Shown: positions 15,941-25,912 of the stretch, piece after piece | How the letters are laid out: every line of letters begins with the position of its first letter | Position numbering within the stretch: position 1 is the first letter of the stretch | From: an uncultured bacterium | GTDB lineage: Bacteria; Muiribacteriota; Ozemobacteria; Ozemobacterales; Ozemobacteraceae | Direction of reading: 5' to 3' | Length of the DNA: 64,000 nt | Assembly: GCA_937949615.1 (NCBI GenBank) | Contig: CALEDQ010000008.1 | Coordinates: forward strand, 434,001-498,000 | The notes under the pieces: generated by a model | Told to the model about the DNA's origin: nothing | Databases searched by the model: none | The model's input: the letters and a program-made list of their open reading frames with translations, nothing else | Program-made: the position numbers and the translations under genes

Positions 15941-17889
15941 CAGAAGGTGATCGGCTGGTCTACAACCGGAACAACATCGGCACCGATTACAGTTACATAG
16001 CCTTCAGTCATTTCTGCGGGCATGGTAACTACGGCTTCACCGTTGTCGTTGGTGGTAGCAGTGCGAACATTTTCAACACCGCTGGTGTAAACGCTTACGC
16101 GGGCGTTGTTTACGGCTTTGCCGGCTTCATCGCGAACGTTAACGGTTACAGTTACGCCATCAGCGTTGCGAACGGCTCTTGATTCAGCGGCCAGGGTGAT
16201 CGGAGCTTTGAAGCGAACGTTCAGAGTGCTATCACCATAGAGATGCCACTGTTCGAGCATCATGACGCCTGATTTTTTCGGTTCGGCGGTGTAGAGTTCG
16301 AGACCCTTCATGATACCGTTCATGAAGATACCACCGGTGGTTTTGTATACTTCATTGGCGATATAGTTCTTGTTGAATTCAGCCTGAACGTGGATCGGCG
16401 GTACCCATTCCATATTGGTGGTAGAGCCAGCGTAAGAAACGGCACCGGCCGGATTTTCGATGTCACCAGCGCGCATCCATGATTCGCCGAAACCGGTGAA
16501 GTTCACGAAGCGACCGTTAACGCAGGCTACGTCCCAGATTACGGGCATGGCCCAGCCGTTTTTCAGCTTGGCGCAGTCGCTGTTGCTGAAGCGGGTGGTG
16601 CCCCAGCTGGTGCCGGAACCGTGGCCAAGATAGTTGATCAGGCTGACGCCTTCGTTTACGGCAGCATGAACATTAGCTGCAGTTGCACCTGGATCATAGG
16701 CTTTTACGATGTCGGTGAACATTTTGCCAAGGAGAGTGGTGCGGATTTCTTCGATGTAGGCAGAGTCGGTCGGGTTGCCTTCGGCTGAACCGATACCAAG
16801 ACCTCTGGTATACCAGGCTTTGTTGGTGGTCGGGAAACGTTCATAGTTTACGAATTTGGCGACCTGATAGGCAACTTCTTTTTCAGTGTTGGCTGACAGG
16901 CGGCTGATGATCGCATCCGGAACATGGTCGTCACCGGCGAGCTTCACATAGCAGGCGTCAGAATCAGCGTTTTCTTTAACACCCTTGTTGGTCGGGATCT
17001 GTTCGGCATCGCCAACCAGCATGATATTGGTCAGATTACCCTGTTTAAATTCTTCAGCGATGAAGTTTTTAACATCGGTATTGGTTTTGCCAACTTCGCT
17101 CATCGGAACGATTTTCACGTCGATACCACATTTTTTCTTCCATTCTACGAATGGTTTCATGGCATCCATGAAAGCATCATGGGCAAGGATCAGCAGGCGG
17201 CCGTTTTCATCGAGGCGGGGCAGGCGGCTGGTGGCCTGTTTGTAGTTTACGAAAATGTTTTTGTAGATCGGTTCGAATGACTTGCTGATCGGAGCCAGCT
17301 TGGTCATCGGGTTTTTAGAGATCTTTTCATCAGCAGAAACTGATACGCGGATCTTCTTGTGAACCTTGATCTGATTTTTGGCGGGATTGTACTGAACCGG
17401 GTTTACTACCAGGTTAACGCCGCGGACTTCGCGGAAGATGAAAGGTTCGCCCATTTTGACCATATCGGCATCAGTCGGATACCAGGCGTCTTTAGCATAT
17501 GCTTCACCGAAATTGTAGGGAACGCTGTTCGGATCGATATTGCGGGTAAAGTTGCCTTTGCTGGGCACGATGCGGGCATCGAGGTTGATGATTTCAGATT
17601 CGATGCTGTTTACCTGGAAAACGGGGCGGCGGGCCGGGTCTACCATTACCATTGCGGTATATCTTGGCAGAGTCGGAGCATCTTTGTCTGAAGAAAGAGA
17701 TGCTTCGGGGGCGGTGATTTCGAGAGCTTTGGCGCCAAGAACCTGAGTTTCGGAAACATTGACTTTCGGACATTCAATGTCAAGAGTGGTTGCATAACCA
17801 CGTGAACTGCTGACAGAAATACCGGCTGCATAGGCAGAACCAGCGCTCATCAGACAAAAGGCCAAGAACATGGTAGAAATTCGTTTCAA
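15940..17889 (-). CDS. Secreted C25 (gingipain) family cysteine peptidase
   Basis: Gingipain-type peptidases are exported Cys proteases. A signal peptide (FLAFCLMSAGSAYA) is followed by a propeptide-like region containing APTLPRY (about 71-77). The catalytic domain runs from about 225 to 560, with a conserved VGDAEQIPT strand, catalytic His423 in INYLGHGSG and Cys456 in DVACVNGRF. A C-terminal Ig-like beta domain (about 565-649) carries VTVNVRDEAGKAVNNARV. The start is a TTG with an excellent Shine-Dalgarno (aggaggaaag); an ATG seven codons in is a weaker alternative. It has its own consensus promoter and a terminator on each side, so it is a single-gene unit. No type IX sorting domain was recognised. 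Confidence 0.88.
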   Translation of the reverse strand: MKRISTMFLAFCLMSAGSAYAAGISVSSSRGYATTLDIECPKVNVSETQVLGAKALEITAPEASLSSDKDAPTLPRYTAMVMVDPARRPVFQVNSIESEIINLDARIVPSKGNFTRNIDPNSVPYNFGEAYAKDAWYPTDADMVKMGEPFIFREVRGVNLVVNPVQYNPAKNQIKVHKKIRVSVSADEKISKNPMTKLAPISKSFEPIYKNIFVNYKQATSRLPRLDENGRLLILAHDAFMDAMKPFVEWKKKCGIDVKIVPMSEVGKTNTDVKNFIAEEFKQGNLTNIMLVGDAEQIPTNKGVKENADSDACYVKLAGDDHVPDAIISRLSANTEKEVAYQVAKFVNYERFPTTNKAWYTRGLGIGSAEGNPTDSAYIEEIRTTLLGKMFTDIVKAYDPGATAANVHAAVNEGVSLINYLGHGSGTSWGTTRFSNSDCAKLKNGWAMPVIWDVACVNGRFVNFTGFGESWMRAGDIENPAGAVSYAGSTTNMEWVPPIHVQAEFNKNYIANEVYKTTGGIFMNGIMKGLELYTAEPKKSGVMMLEQWHLYGDSTLNVRFKAPITLAAESRAVRNADGVTVTVNVRDEAGKAVNNARVSVYTSGVENVRTATTNDNGEAVVTMPAEMTEGYVTVIGADVVPVVDQPITF

Positions 17890-17939
17890 GCTTCTTTCCT
17901 CCTGGTTACTTATAATACTTACTAAGCTTTGTTCTTAGG

Positions 17940-17968
17940 ATTATACGGTTTGGTACATAAAGGCGCAA
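17940..17968 (-). promoter_or_regulatory. Sigma-70 promoter of the C25 peptidase gene
   Basis: Read on the minus strand: -35 TTGCGC (17968-17963), 17 bases, then a perfect -10 TATAAT (17945-17940). It lies about 50 bases upstream of the TTG start and its aggagg. Confidence 0.75.
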
Positions 17969-18010
17969 GGGGCAAAACAAAAAAAGTTTTTTTGCTTCAC
18001 TTTTATTTTT

Positions 18011-18040
18011 GAATAAAGAAAAACTGGCTTCAGCAGCCAG
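18011..18040 (-). terminator. Intrinsic terminator after the RNase D-like gene
   Basis: Minus-strand stem ctggct/agccag with a five-base loop, followed by TTTTTCTTT. It lies about 80 bases past the stop of the exonuclease gene. Confidence 0.65.
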
Positions 18041-18122
18041 CTTTCGGTCTTTTTCTCGGGAGTTTCGGTACATTTTTTTTGTAACAGCTCTTTTTTTCTT
18101 TGCGGAGCAAAAAAAAGCCGGA

Positions 18123-19352
18123 TTATTTTTCGCCAGGCCGGCGACGACGGCGGCGGCGCGTTTTTCTGGTCAATGGTGGCGGTTCCTGTTGCAGAATCGG
18201 CAGAATCTCGTCGGCAAGAACCTTTACCTGCCACTGATGCAATATTTCACTCTGTTGCAGTTCACCGAGCGTTTCGGGTCTGATACGTGCAAGATCATAG
18301 AGAGCATTGGTCGGAGCCAGAACCGAAGCCGGAATGTGCATTTCAGTGGCAATGGCGTCGCGAATTTCGCGCAGTGATTTGGCGATCTCCCCTTCCCAGG
18401 AGTTCAGCAGTTCATGCCTTTCTCTTGGTTTGAAGGGTTTGTCGAGCCCGGTAAGTTCAGCTTCCAGGCCTGTGCGGATTGCGGCCTGCAGTTCGGTGCC
18501 ATAGCGGTTGAGAAATTCTCGGCCAATAGCCTTGATCACATTCAACCCGGAGATGGTTCTCGGCATCTGCCTGGCGATATCAAGCAAAGCCTGATTGCTC
18601 AGCAGCATGAAAGGCGCACGATCCAGCCGGCGGGCGATTTCCTCGCGCAGATTCCAGATTTCTCTGAGAACTGCGAGAGAACGCGGTGAGAGTCTCGACG
18701 AGCCTTTGATTCTGAAAGCGAATTCATCCTGTTCGTGCGGCTGTGCTTCACGCGCCTGACGGGCAATATATTCACATTCTTCCATCAGCCATTCGTAGCG
18801 GCCCAGGTTTTTGAGTTCGCCGGCCATTTCGTCAAAAATAGGAACCAGACAGACCGCATCGAGCAGGCCATATTCCTTCATGGCGGTGGTGAGTGGGCGA
18901 CGCGACCAGTCACAGCGCTGTAGTCTCTTGTCGAGAGTAAAGCCAAGATATTTTTCGGTGAGCGATCTCAGCCCGAGTTCATGCATGCCAAGAAGTTCGG
19001 CGGCTTTGCGCGTATCGAACATGACCGGAATGTATATTTCAAGATCTCTGGCAAGCATGGAAATATCGTAATCGCCGCCATGAAAAACCCAGAGGCAGGA
19101 ACTTTTCGTCGCAAACTGCTGAAACGGGCTGAAATCTTGAATTTTTTGCGGATCAATAATGGCCGCTTCACTGCGGGTAGCGATCTGAATAAGATTTACC
19201 CGGGAATAATAGCGATAAAAGCCGGCAGATTCAATGTCGACAGCGACAATATCCTCGCTCTGAGCCCTGGTAAAAAAACCGGCGAGCTCTTCTGTGTTTT
19301 CTATGACTTTTGCGTTTTCAATAAAAGGTTTGGGGTCGAATTCAATTTTCAT
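18123..19352 (-). CDS. rnd: RNase D-like 3'-5' exonuclease with HRDC domain
   Basis: Trims RNA 3' ends (tRNA maturation in known RNase D). The DEDDy catalytic set is visible: Asp39 and Glu41 (AVDIESAG), Asp96 (HGGDYDISM) and Tyr161/Asp165 (YGLLDAV). An HRDC domain follows at about 215-290 (SPRSLAVLREIWNLREEIARRL) and a second, more divergent HRDC-like region up to about 385. The tail is strongly basic (TRKTRRRRRRRPGEK), likely to help RNA binding. The length (409 aa) is normal. The ATG is preceded only by a weak caggt. It lies 92 bases after the cyclase gene and could be read from that operon. Confidence 0.87.
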   Translation of the reverse strand: MKIEFDPKPFIENAKVIENTEELAGFFTRAQSEDIVAVDIESAGFYRYYSRVNLIQIATRSEAAIIDPQKIQDFSPFQQFATKSSCLWVFHGGDYDISMLARDLEIYIPVMFDTRKAAELLGMHELGLRSLTEKYLGFTLDKRLQRCDWSRRPLTTAMKEYGLLDAVCLVPIFDEMAGELKNLGRYEWLMEECEYIARQAREAQPHEQDEFAFRIKGSSRLSPRSLAVLREIWNLREEIARRLDRAPFMLLSNQALLDIARQMPRTISGLNVIKAIGREFLNRYGTELQAAIRTGLEAELTGLDKPFKPRERHELLNSWEGEIAKSLREIRDAIATEMHIPASVLAPTNALYDLARIRPETLGELQQSEILHQWQVKVLADEILPILQQEPPPLTRKTRRRRRRRPGEK

Positions 19353-19444
19353 CAGTGACCTGTTGCGTGATTCAGATAAACAATAATTATCACAACTGCA
19401 TCGAATTCAGCAGCATTTTTTTTGCGGAGGTTAAAAAATAAGAC

Positions 19445-22336
19445 TTATTTATGGGTGAGAATGTATCTGCCATCCCAGCCTTCGGGGGGAGGATTGTCCT
19501 TGTATTCCTGACAGCGATGAATGTAGGTGGCACTGGGGCCATCTTCAGGCCAGCGGGCAAGAATCTCCTTGAAGGTGGCTATCGCTTCATCCCATTGGCG
19601 GTCAAGATGCAGCTGAATTGCGCGGTCATACAGTTCGATCAGCTCGAACCAGCCCGGCGGCTCTTTTCCCTTTTCGCTCACGAGCTCAAAAACCTTTACC
19701 GGTTCTTTTTTGCCTTTGACTGCGAGAAAATCGAGAAATCTGGCAGAAACGACATGTTTTGCCCGCTGATAAACGGCATCACTGATCATCAGGGCGGTGC
19801 CATATTCTTTGTTCGCGCCCTCAAGGCGTGAGGCGAGGTTGACCCCGTCACCCATACAGGTGAAGTTCATCTGAGCCTTTTGTGAGCCCATATAACCAAC
19901 AACGACATCGGCGGTATTCAGACCGGCACGCGCCGAGACCTTTGGCAGGCCACGTTTTGCCCAGCCAAGCTGCAGCTCATGAATTTTGCGCTGCATGGCC
20001 AGAGCGCAAAGGCAGCCGCGCACCGCATGATCTTCCTGTTTTCTCGGAAAATTCCAGAAGGCCATTACCGCGTCGCCGATGAACTTATCAAGGGTTCCGC
20101 CGTATTCAAACAGCAGGTCGGTCATGGCGCCAAGATATTCATTGAGCAATACGACAAGCTCTTCTGGCGTCAGAGCCTCGGATATTGAGGTAAATCCCGC
20201 TACGTCAGAGAAGAATATGGTCAGTTCTACCTTGTCACCACCCGGTCTGACCAGCTCAGGATTGTCGAGCATATACTGAACGACATCAGCCGCCACGAAG
20301 CGCGAGAACATTTCTTTAGTGGACTGAGCTCTGGCGCGCTGGCGCAGATAATTCGTCAGAGTCGCAAGGGCCCAGATGGTCGGGTAGCTTATTACCAGCG
20401 AAGAAAAATTAAACAGCTGCCTGGCAACATGATAAGAAGAATAAGCGTGCCAGAAAGAACCGGCAACAAAAGCCATCATAACAAAGGCTCCGGCTACCGG
20501 CGACAGAATGTCGAGCAGAAATCCGAGAAGCAGTGTAGAAACCAGCAGAGCAACGACGGTATGAATATAGGAAGGATGTTTGAGATAACGCTGTTCAGTG
20601 ATATTGAGAATAGCGTTGGCATGAATTTCGATACCCATCAACGGCTCTTTCTGAACGGCAAAACCTGAATCATAGGTCAGTGGCGTCGGAAAATAGTCGA
20701 AGTCGCTGACTTCAAAAGGCCCGGCAATGGCAATTTTTCCACCCTTGTTCTGCTGCAGATCGAGAGTGTTGCGATGGGCGAACTCAGGCTTCAGGCGCGA
20801 TTCTTCAGGAATGAGAAGTGAATAGGACGCGAGAGTACTTTCGTCAAAACACTCGAAAAACGATGCTGAACGAATAGCAGCATTGTCGAAACGGCCGCGT
20901 GAAGTCGACCCGACATAATCAAGCAGCATTCGCCCATAAGAATTAACCGGAATAGTAAGATCCTTGATTACGAGAGGCCCCTTGAATCTGCCGGCCGCCA
21001 CCTCATCATAAATTTCTGCGAGCGCCTTATCCATTGCCTCGACATAACCTGGCTTTTCGCCAGGCTTTCTTGCATCGAGAGCAAGCATGGCGATTAGAAG
21101 ACTGAATGTTGGTTCAAGCCGCCGGTCTTTTTCACTTAACACATAAAGGGGCACTTCGGTAACATAGCTTTTGTTGCCCGTAGCCATGTCAATAAAGGCC
21201 ATACGGGCTTTTCCCCTGAGAAATGCCGGATCTGGAAGAATCTGCCTGACAGCCTGACGAGTGTCAGAAAGCTTGTCTAGACGCGTCGGAACTTTGCTGT
21301 CGCTGTCTTTGTAAACGAATTCTTCTTCAGTTTTAGTGTGGCCGGCCAGAATTATCGGGCTTTGTGATTTTTTTATGGCCCGCTGCAGGATTTTATCGAG
21401 TTTTTTATCTTTACCACCCTGAAGAACAAAGTCGAAGCCAATTGCCGCAGCCGGCTCAACAATGTATTCAGACGGCAGACCATCAGTGCGACCGCTCAAG
21501 GTCATGCTCAGAACGGTTCCGGGGCGCGGAAAAAATTTAAAATCGATGCCGACATCGAAACTGCCAAGATTGGCAAAAAGATTCTGCCAGCGTTCGAGCA
21601 ACAGCGCGGCAGTGCGATGCTGTTCAGGCATTTTTTCCGGGGGGATTGCCTCCTTGAGATTTTTCAGCAATTCCGGATCATGCCAATTGATCAGCAATGA
21701 AGGCAATATCAATGGGTCTGAACCACCAGCCATAAGCTTGATCAGACTCGGGCCAACCGGAGGCCAGGTTCGGCTTTCGATTTTTATCAGGCTGTTAAAA
21801 CCGGGATTATCCGGGTTATTTTTGAAAAATTCCTTAACCCTGTGACTGGTCAGAGACCATTTACCGACGTCAAATCCGGCAGATGCCGGGCCTTTGTCAG
21901 CAATTCCGCTCCAGTCGGCATAGGCCATCCTGAAAGGCAGTTCTTTAAGCCCGGCAAAAAAGCCGATATGAACCCGAAGAATCTCGATGCTGCGAGGTTT
22001 GCTGGCAAATTTGCGTTCAACCACCTGCGATTGTCCGAGAAACCTGAATATTGCAGCAAACTCATTCCGCTCAGGGTTTTTACCAAGCAATGCCGAGGTT
22101 GCCTGGTCTTTTTTTATCACAAGAAGCTGTTCATGAGCTTTAGGAGGCTGAAAACCCAGCTGAAAAACAATGGCGTTCAGCGCCGTATCGATATTGTTCA
22201 AAAAGCCGGCCAGCATCATGAACATTGAAATGAGAAAAACGACACCACCGAAAAGCAGGCCGGTATGGGACCCTGCTCCCGTCTTTTTTCTGGTAAAAAA
22301 AGTCTTTACGCCGTCAAGAACAGGTCTGACATTCAT
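19445..22336 (-). CDS. CHASE2-domain class III adenylate cyclase
   Basis: Membrane-bound sensor that makes cAMP. An N-terminal membrane segment (TGLLFGGVVFLISMFMMLAGF) is followed by a large extracytoplasmic CHASE2 domain (to about residue 600, including DYVGSTSRGRFDN). Three closely spaced membrane helices come next (SYIHTVVALLVSTLLLGFL and following), then a cyclase catalytic domain (about 680-860). Metal-binding Asp residues are seen in FFSDVAGFTS and IGDAVMAFW; Lys in LDKFIGDAV and Asp in MGDGVNLASRLEG favour adenylate over guanylate cyclase. A short helical tail (DRAIQLHLDRQWDEAIATFKEIL) follows, as often in this architecture. An agagg ribosome site precedes the ATG. It is downstream of the GH57 gene by 15 bases. 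Confidence 0.92.
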   Translation of the reverse strand: MNVRPVLDGVKTFFTRKKTGAGSHTGLLFGGVVFLISMFMMLAGFLNNIDTALNAIVFQLGFQPPKAHEQLLVIKKDQATSALLGKNPERNEFAAIFRFLGQSQVVERKFASKPRSIEILRVHIGFFAGLKELPFRMAYADWSGIADKGPASAGFDVGKWSLTSHRVKEFFKNNPDNPGFNSLIKIESRTWPPVGPSLIKLMAGGSDPLILPSLLINWHDPELLKNLKEAIPPEKMPEQHRTAALLLERWQNLFANLGSFDVGIDFKFFPRPGTVLSMTLSGRTDGLPSEYIVEPAAAIGFDFVLQGGKDKKLDKILQRAIKKSQSPIILAGHTKTEEEFVYKDSDSKVPTRLDKLSDTRQAVRQILPDPAFLRGKARMAFIDMATGNKSYVTEVPLYVLSEKDRRLEPTFSLLIAMLALDARKPGEKPGYVEAMDKALAEIYDEVAAGRFKGPLVIKDLTIPVNSYGRMLLDYVGSTSRGRFDNAAIRSASFFECFDESTLASYSLLIPEESRLKPEFAHRNTLDLQQNKGGKIAIAGPFEVSDFDYFPTPLTYDSGFAVQKEPLMGIEIHANAILNITEQRYLKHPSYIHTVVALLVSTLLLGFLLDILSPVAGAFVMMAFVAGSFWHAYSSYHVARQLFNFSSLVISYPTIWALATLTNYLRQRARAQSTKEMFSRFVAADVVQYMLDNPELVRPGGDKVELTIFFSDVAGFTSISEALTPEELVVLLNEYLGAMTDLLFEYGGTLDKFIGDAVMAFWNFPRKQEDHAVRGCLCALAMQRKIHELQLGWAKRGLPKVSARAGLNTADVVVGYMGSQKAQMNFTCMGDGVNLASRLEGANKEYGTALMISDAVYQRAKHVVSARFLDFLAVKGKKEPVKVFELVSEKGKEPPGWFELIELYDRAIQLHLDRQWDEAIATFKEILARWPEDGPSATYIHRCQEYKDNPPPEGWDGRYILTHK

Positions 22337-22351
22337 AAGTACCTCTCAAAA

Positions 22352-23941
22352 TCAGCTGCGGAAGATGCGGTAATCCATTTCAGGAAAAATATTGTCACGA
22401 TTTTCGACTTCCCGCAGCCAGTTTTCGTTAACCCGGTCGTTAACAATATCTTCATACAGCTTGTTAAAGCGAAAGGTATGGTCACGCGTACGCTTGTGGG
22501 CATATTCAACCGTTGTTCCGGTTTTCATGATAAAAGCCCAGTCAGAGGACTGCAGCAGCATGAGCTCACGGGCAGCCTGGTTCAAAGCCCGCAACCGCAA
22601 GCCCTCTGATTCGGAAAAACGGTCGGCCAGCTCGATCATGCGCTGCGAAGCCTTGTGCAGGTGCGGGTAGATCCAGGCATTGCTCTCATCGAGCCAGACT
22701 TCGTTATAGCCACGATGCCCCCATGAAGACATGGACGGGGTCGCTCTCTGGTTACACGGGCAGGCTGCCAGATAGTCATCCGGAGTACCCAGCTGCATAA
22801 TACTGCTTTCGAGAGAAGTCTTTCTCAGCACATGATAGATGAATTCGGGACCTTCATACCACCAGTGGCCGAACAGTTCGCAGTCATAGGGCGAAATTAT
22901 TATGGGCGGGCGGTCCATCATCGCATTGAGATGTTTCATCTGCTGTTCACGGCAGTGAATAAAATGACCGGCATGGGTGGCAACTCTGGCCATCGCTTCC
23001 TGGTAATTATAAGGCTGTTTTTCAGCTCCATCACGCGAAGTGATGCGATGGTATTTGATACCGGTATTGAGGCGATGCCCGGATTCGTGAATATAGGGGT
23101 GAATGTAGTCAAATTCAAGATCGAAACCGATATCGCGGTAAAATTCGCGATATGCGAAGTCGCCGGGATAACCTTCATGCGCCGACCAGACCTGCCGACT
23201 GCTCTCGACATCGCGGCCGAAGGCGAGAACTCCTGACGGGCACTCAACCGGCGCATGAACTCCGTAGGCCGGCCTTGGGTCGGCAAAGAGAATACCGTGC
23301 GTGTCAGTGAAAAAATACCGGATGCCGAAATCATTGAGAATTTTATCATCGCCGGGGTTATAGGCACATTCTGCCAGCCAGATACCCCGCGGAGCCCGGT
23401 CAAAATGTTTCTGATAATCACGCACCGCCATCTCTATCTGAGCTCTGACGGCCGGGCGAAAGTCGCTCAAAAGCGGAAGAAAAGCATGGGTGGCACAGCA
23501 GGTAATTATATCGAGAACCCCGAGATTCTGATACTTTTTGAAAAGTCTGATAAGATTGCCATCGCAAGCCTGAAAAACCCCGCGAATGCGTCTGAATTTT
23601 TCACGGTACATCAGCGCCGTTGCATAGAATTCCGGCTGCCAGCGGGTTCGCTCGACCTCTTTTTCGGCAAGCTCTTCAAGTCTGGCCAGATGGGCACTGT
23701 AGCGCCCGATCAGCATTTCATCGGCGAGCATATTGACCAGTGGCGGGGTCAGAGACATGGTCAGACGAAATCTGATGCCATCGGCAACCAGTTTGCCAAA
23801 TACTTCGAGCAGAGGAATATAGGTTTCGGTGATTGCTTCGAACAGCCAGCGTTCTTCCATCATGTCGGCATGTTCAGGATGCCTGACGAAAGGAAGATGA
23901 GCGTGCAGAACGAGAGAAAGAAAGCCTTTGCTGGTTGTCAT
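22352..23941 (-). CDS. Glycoside hydrolase family 57 (1,4-alpha-glucan branching enzyme type)
   Basis: GH57 enzymes cleave and re-form alpha-glucan bonds; this shape (529 aa, LSLVLHAHLPFVRHPEH at the N-terminus) matches the branching-enzyme branch acting on glycogen. The catalytic nucleophile Glu is in GIWLAECAY (about residue 190) and the acid/base Asp is in ISPYDCELFGHWW (about residue 353). The C-terminal helical domain (about 420-529) contains SSWGHRGYNEVWLDESNAWIYPH, typical of this group. The upstream gene encodes a DUF4912 protein, a known neighbour of GH57 genes. Branching versus amylase activity is not settled by motifs alone. Confidence 0.9.
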   Translation of the reverse strand: MTTSKGFLSLVLHAHLPFVRHPEHADMMEERWLFEAITETYIPLLEVFGKLVADGIRFRLTMSLTPPLVNMLADEMLIGRYSAHLARLEELAEKEVERTRWQPEFYATALMYREKFRRIRGVFQACDGNLIRLFKKYQNLGVLDIITCCATHAFLPLLSDFRPAVRAQIEMAVRDYQKHFDRAPRGIWLAECAYNPGDDKILNDFGIRYFFTDTHGILFADPRPAYGVHAPVECPSGVLAFGRDVESSRQVWSAHEGYPGDFAYREFYRDIGFDLEFDYIHPYIHESGHRLNTGIKYHRITSRDGAEKQPYNYQEAMARVATHAGHFIHCREQQMKHLNAMMDRPPIIISPYDCELFGHWWYEGPEFIYHVLRKTSLESSIMQLGTPDDYLAACPCNQRATPSMSSWGHRGYNEVWLDESNAWIYPHLHKASQRMIELADRFSESEGLRLRALNQAARELMLLQSSDWAFIMKTGTTVEYAHKRTRDHTFRFNKLYEDIVNDRVNENWLREVENRDNIFPEMDYRIFRS

Positions 23942-23965
23942 TTTAATTGTGTCTGCAAAGCAGCT

Positions 23966-25867
23966 TTACCGGTTGAACGCAAAATGAGCGGCAATCTTCT
24001 GCGTTTCACCCGTTTCGCGGTTCACTGCCACCAGTTCGAACTGGCAGGGCATATTGGCAGGCAAAGCCAGACGCAGAGAAAAAGTTCCATCAGTTCGGGC
24101 TGAAATCTGCTGCCCCATAAAGAACAGGTCACAGCCTTCCGGAACCTGGCCATAAAGAATCAGGTCTGCCGCCAGAGTTATCGACCGGGCAGGCTTTTCT
24201 CTGCAAACCTGATCAAAACTGCTGACTCCAGCGGAGCCGGGCATCTGCAGCGATCCAGGCATCGACGAAAATTCTGAAGCCGAGGTCGGAACAGTAAAAG
24301 AACCTGGCAGGCTGAGCGAAGAAATACCCGCCGGCAGACCGGCATGCGACCCTGGCATTTGCGGCGCCGGGGCGATCAAGCCGGCCGGGATTTCTGAAGA
24401 ACCGGCATGCAGAACCGGGGCGCCTGAAAGCGACTGGTAATAAACAAAAGCCGGATCGGTCAGCTGGGCTGTTGAAGGCGCAGGCTGTCTTTCTTCAGGC
24501 ACTGACGAAGACTCAGGCGCTTCATGCCTTTCCGGGAGCGGCTGCGGGGCAACGGGCGGAGCCCACTGCTCGGCAACCCGGTCGGCCGGCGTCTGAACCA
24601 GGTTGGAAAGAGCGATAAAGGTATAGCCTTCGGTGGGGCTCTGCAGACCCAGTTCAACCTGATAAACACATCTGGAATCTTCAAGATAGATATACCAGTT
24701 GCGGGCATTCTCAGTGAGTTTTATTTCCTGGGTGTGACCACGGGTTACATTATGAAGGCGCAAAATATAGTGAGAATGGGCAAATTCAAAAATACCGACT
24801 TCGAGTTCAAGCCGCTTGCGTTCGACCGGCGGGAGCTCCCAGTAGGCGTAGGCCCAGTGCGGATCGCGAATCTGCAGAACCAGCCTGGTTTCGTCGTAAT
24901 ATTCAGGCAGATCGCCTGTCAGTTCATTTTCACTTACGGGTGCCGCAGAAGCAGAAGCAGAGGCCGAAAGCACCGGGATTTCCATGGTGGTTTTCAATGA
25001 AGCGTGCCGGCGCCGGCGATCGTTCTCGATTTTCTCGGCGAGGTGGCTTGTTTTTTTCTCATCATGGGCAAGATTGACCGGAATCGCCACGGCGGCTTCA
25101 ATCACGTTTGCCCCTTTTTTATTGGCAGAAGCCTGAGCTTCGGAGCTCTTTTTGCCAAAAGCGCGATTAAGAGTCCGCATGGCGGCTGCTTCTTCTTCGC
25201 ACTGGCGATTGACAAACTCTGAAGCAGGGGCAACCCTGCCCTTGTCTTCAACTGAAACCGCCGGCGAAACGATCTCGGCCGATGAGGCGGGCTTTACTGC
25301 GGGCGGACGACCACGCCGGGGCTTTTCAACCGTGACTGCCTCATTTTTTGCTTTAGGCGGGCGGCCACGTTTTGGCTTATCGGCAACCGGTTCAGCGACA
25401 GGTTTTTTGGGCGGGCGACCGCGCTTTGGTCTGTTTTGAGAGCTTTGTTCAGGCTTTTCAGCAATGTTATCTTTGCTGACTGCTTTTGGTGGGCGACCGC
25501 GGCGGGGACGTTCAGAAGTCTGCTCAGGCGTTAAGGCTTCTGGCAGAACAGGTGGTGTCTGGCTCTCAACTTGAGATTTTTTTGGCGGGCGCCCCCTGCC
25601 CCTTTTTTGGGGGGGAGCTTCTTCTTTTGCAGCACCGGTGGCGCCATGCCCGGTCGGCTGTGGGGTTTCTGCCACAGTCGGCATAGTCGGGGCGATTTTT
25701 TTAAGACCTCGGCTGACGGGCGGCTCAACCAGGAGCAGCTGTAGAACTTTTATCAGCTCCTGACGTGAAAGACTGGAACGACCAGCAATATCAAGCTCAC
25801 GGGCAAGCGTGTACAATTCCTGCCTGGTCAGCGAGGCGAGCTTTTTTTCGGTAAACCTCGTTTTCAT
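23966..25867 (-). CDS. Rho_N / AT-hook / DUF4912 protein
   Basis: Three parts are visible. The N-terminus (about 7-45, LASLTRQELYTLARELDI) looks like a Rho N-terminal/SAP-type helical domain. A basic low-complexity region (about 85-200) holds five GRPP AT-hook-like motifs (RGRGRPPKK, RRGRPPKA, KRGRPPKK, KRGRPPKA, RRGRPPAV). A DUF4912 domain (about 325-440, LVLQIRDPHWAYAYWELP) is followed by a Pro/Ser/Gly-rich linker and a small beta domain at the end. AT-hooks bind AT-rich DNA; the role of DUF4912 is not established. I chose the ATG at 25867, which has ggggga upstream, over an upstream in-frame TTG. Its position before GH57 suggests a link to glucan metabolism. Confidence 0.85.
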   Translation of the reverse strand: MKTRFTEKKLASLTRQELYTLARELDIAGRSSLSRQELIKVLQLLLVEPPVSRGLKKIAPTMPTVAETPQPTGHGATGAAKEEAPPQKRGRGRPPKKSQVESQTPPVLPEALTPEQTSERPRRGRPPKAVSKDNIAEKPEQSSQNRPKRGRPPKKPVAEPVADKPKRGRPPKAKNEAVTVEKPRRGRPPAVKPASSAEIVSPAVSVEDKGRVAPASEFVNRQCEEEAAAMRTLNRAFGKKSSEAQASANKKGANVIEAAVAIPVNLAHDEKKTSHLAEKIENDRRRRHASLKTTMEIPVLSASASASAAPVSENELTGDLPEYYDETRLVLQIRDPHWAYAYWELPPVERKRLELEVGIFEFAHSHYILRLHNVTRGHTQEIKLTENARNWYIYLEDSRCVYQVELGLQSPTEGYTFIALSNLVQTPADRVAEQWAPPVAPQPLPERHEAPESSSVPEERQPAPSTAQLTDPAFVYYQSLSGAPVLHAGSSEIPAGLIAPAPQMPGSHAGLPAGISSLSLPGSFTVPTSASEFSSMPGSLQMPGSAGVSSFDQVCREKPARSITLAADLILYGQVPEGCDLFFMGQQISARTDGTFSLRLALPANMPCQFELVAVNRETGETQKIAAHFAFNR

Positions 25868-25912
25868 GCCATCCCCCGAGTCACACAAGAAGAATCTGCG
25901 GTACAGTCAAAC

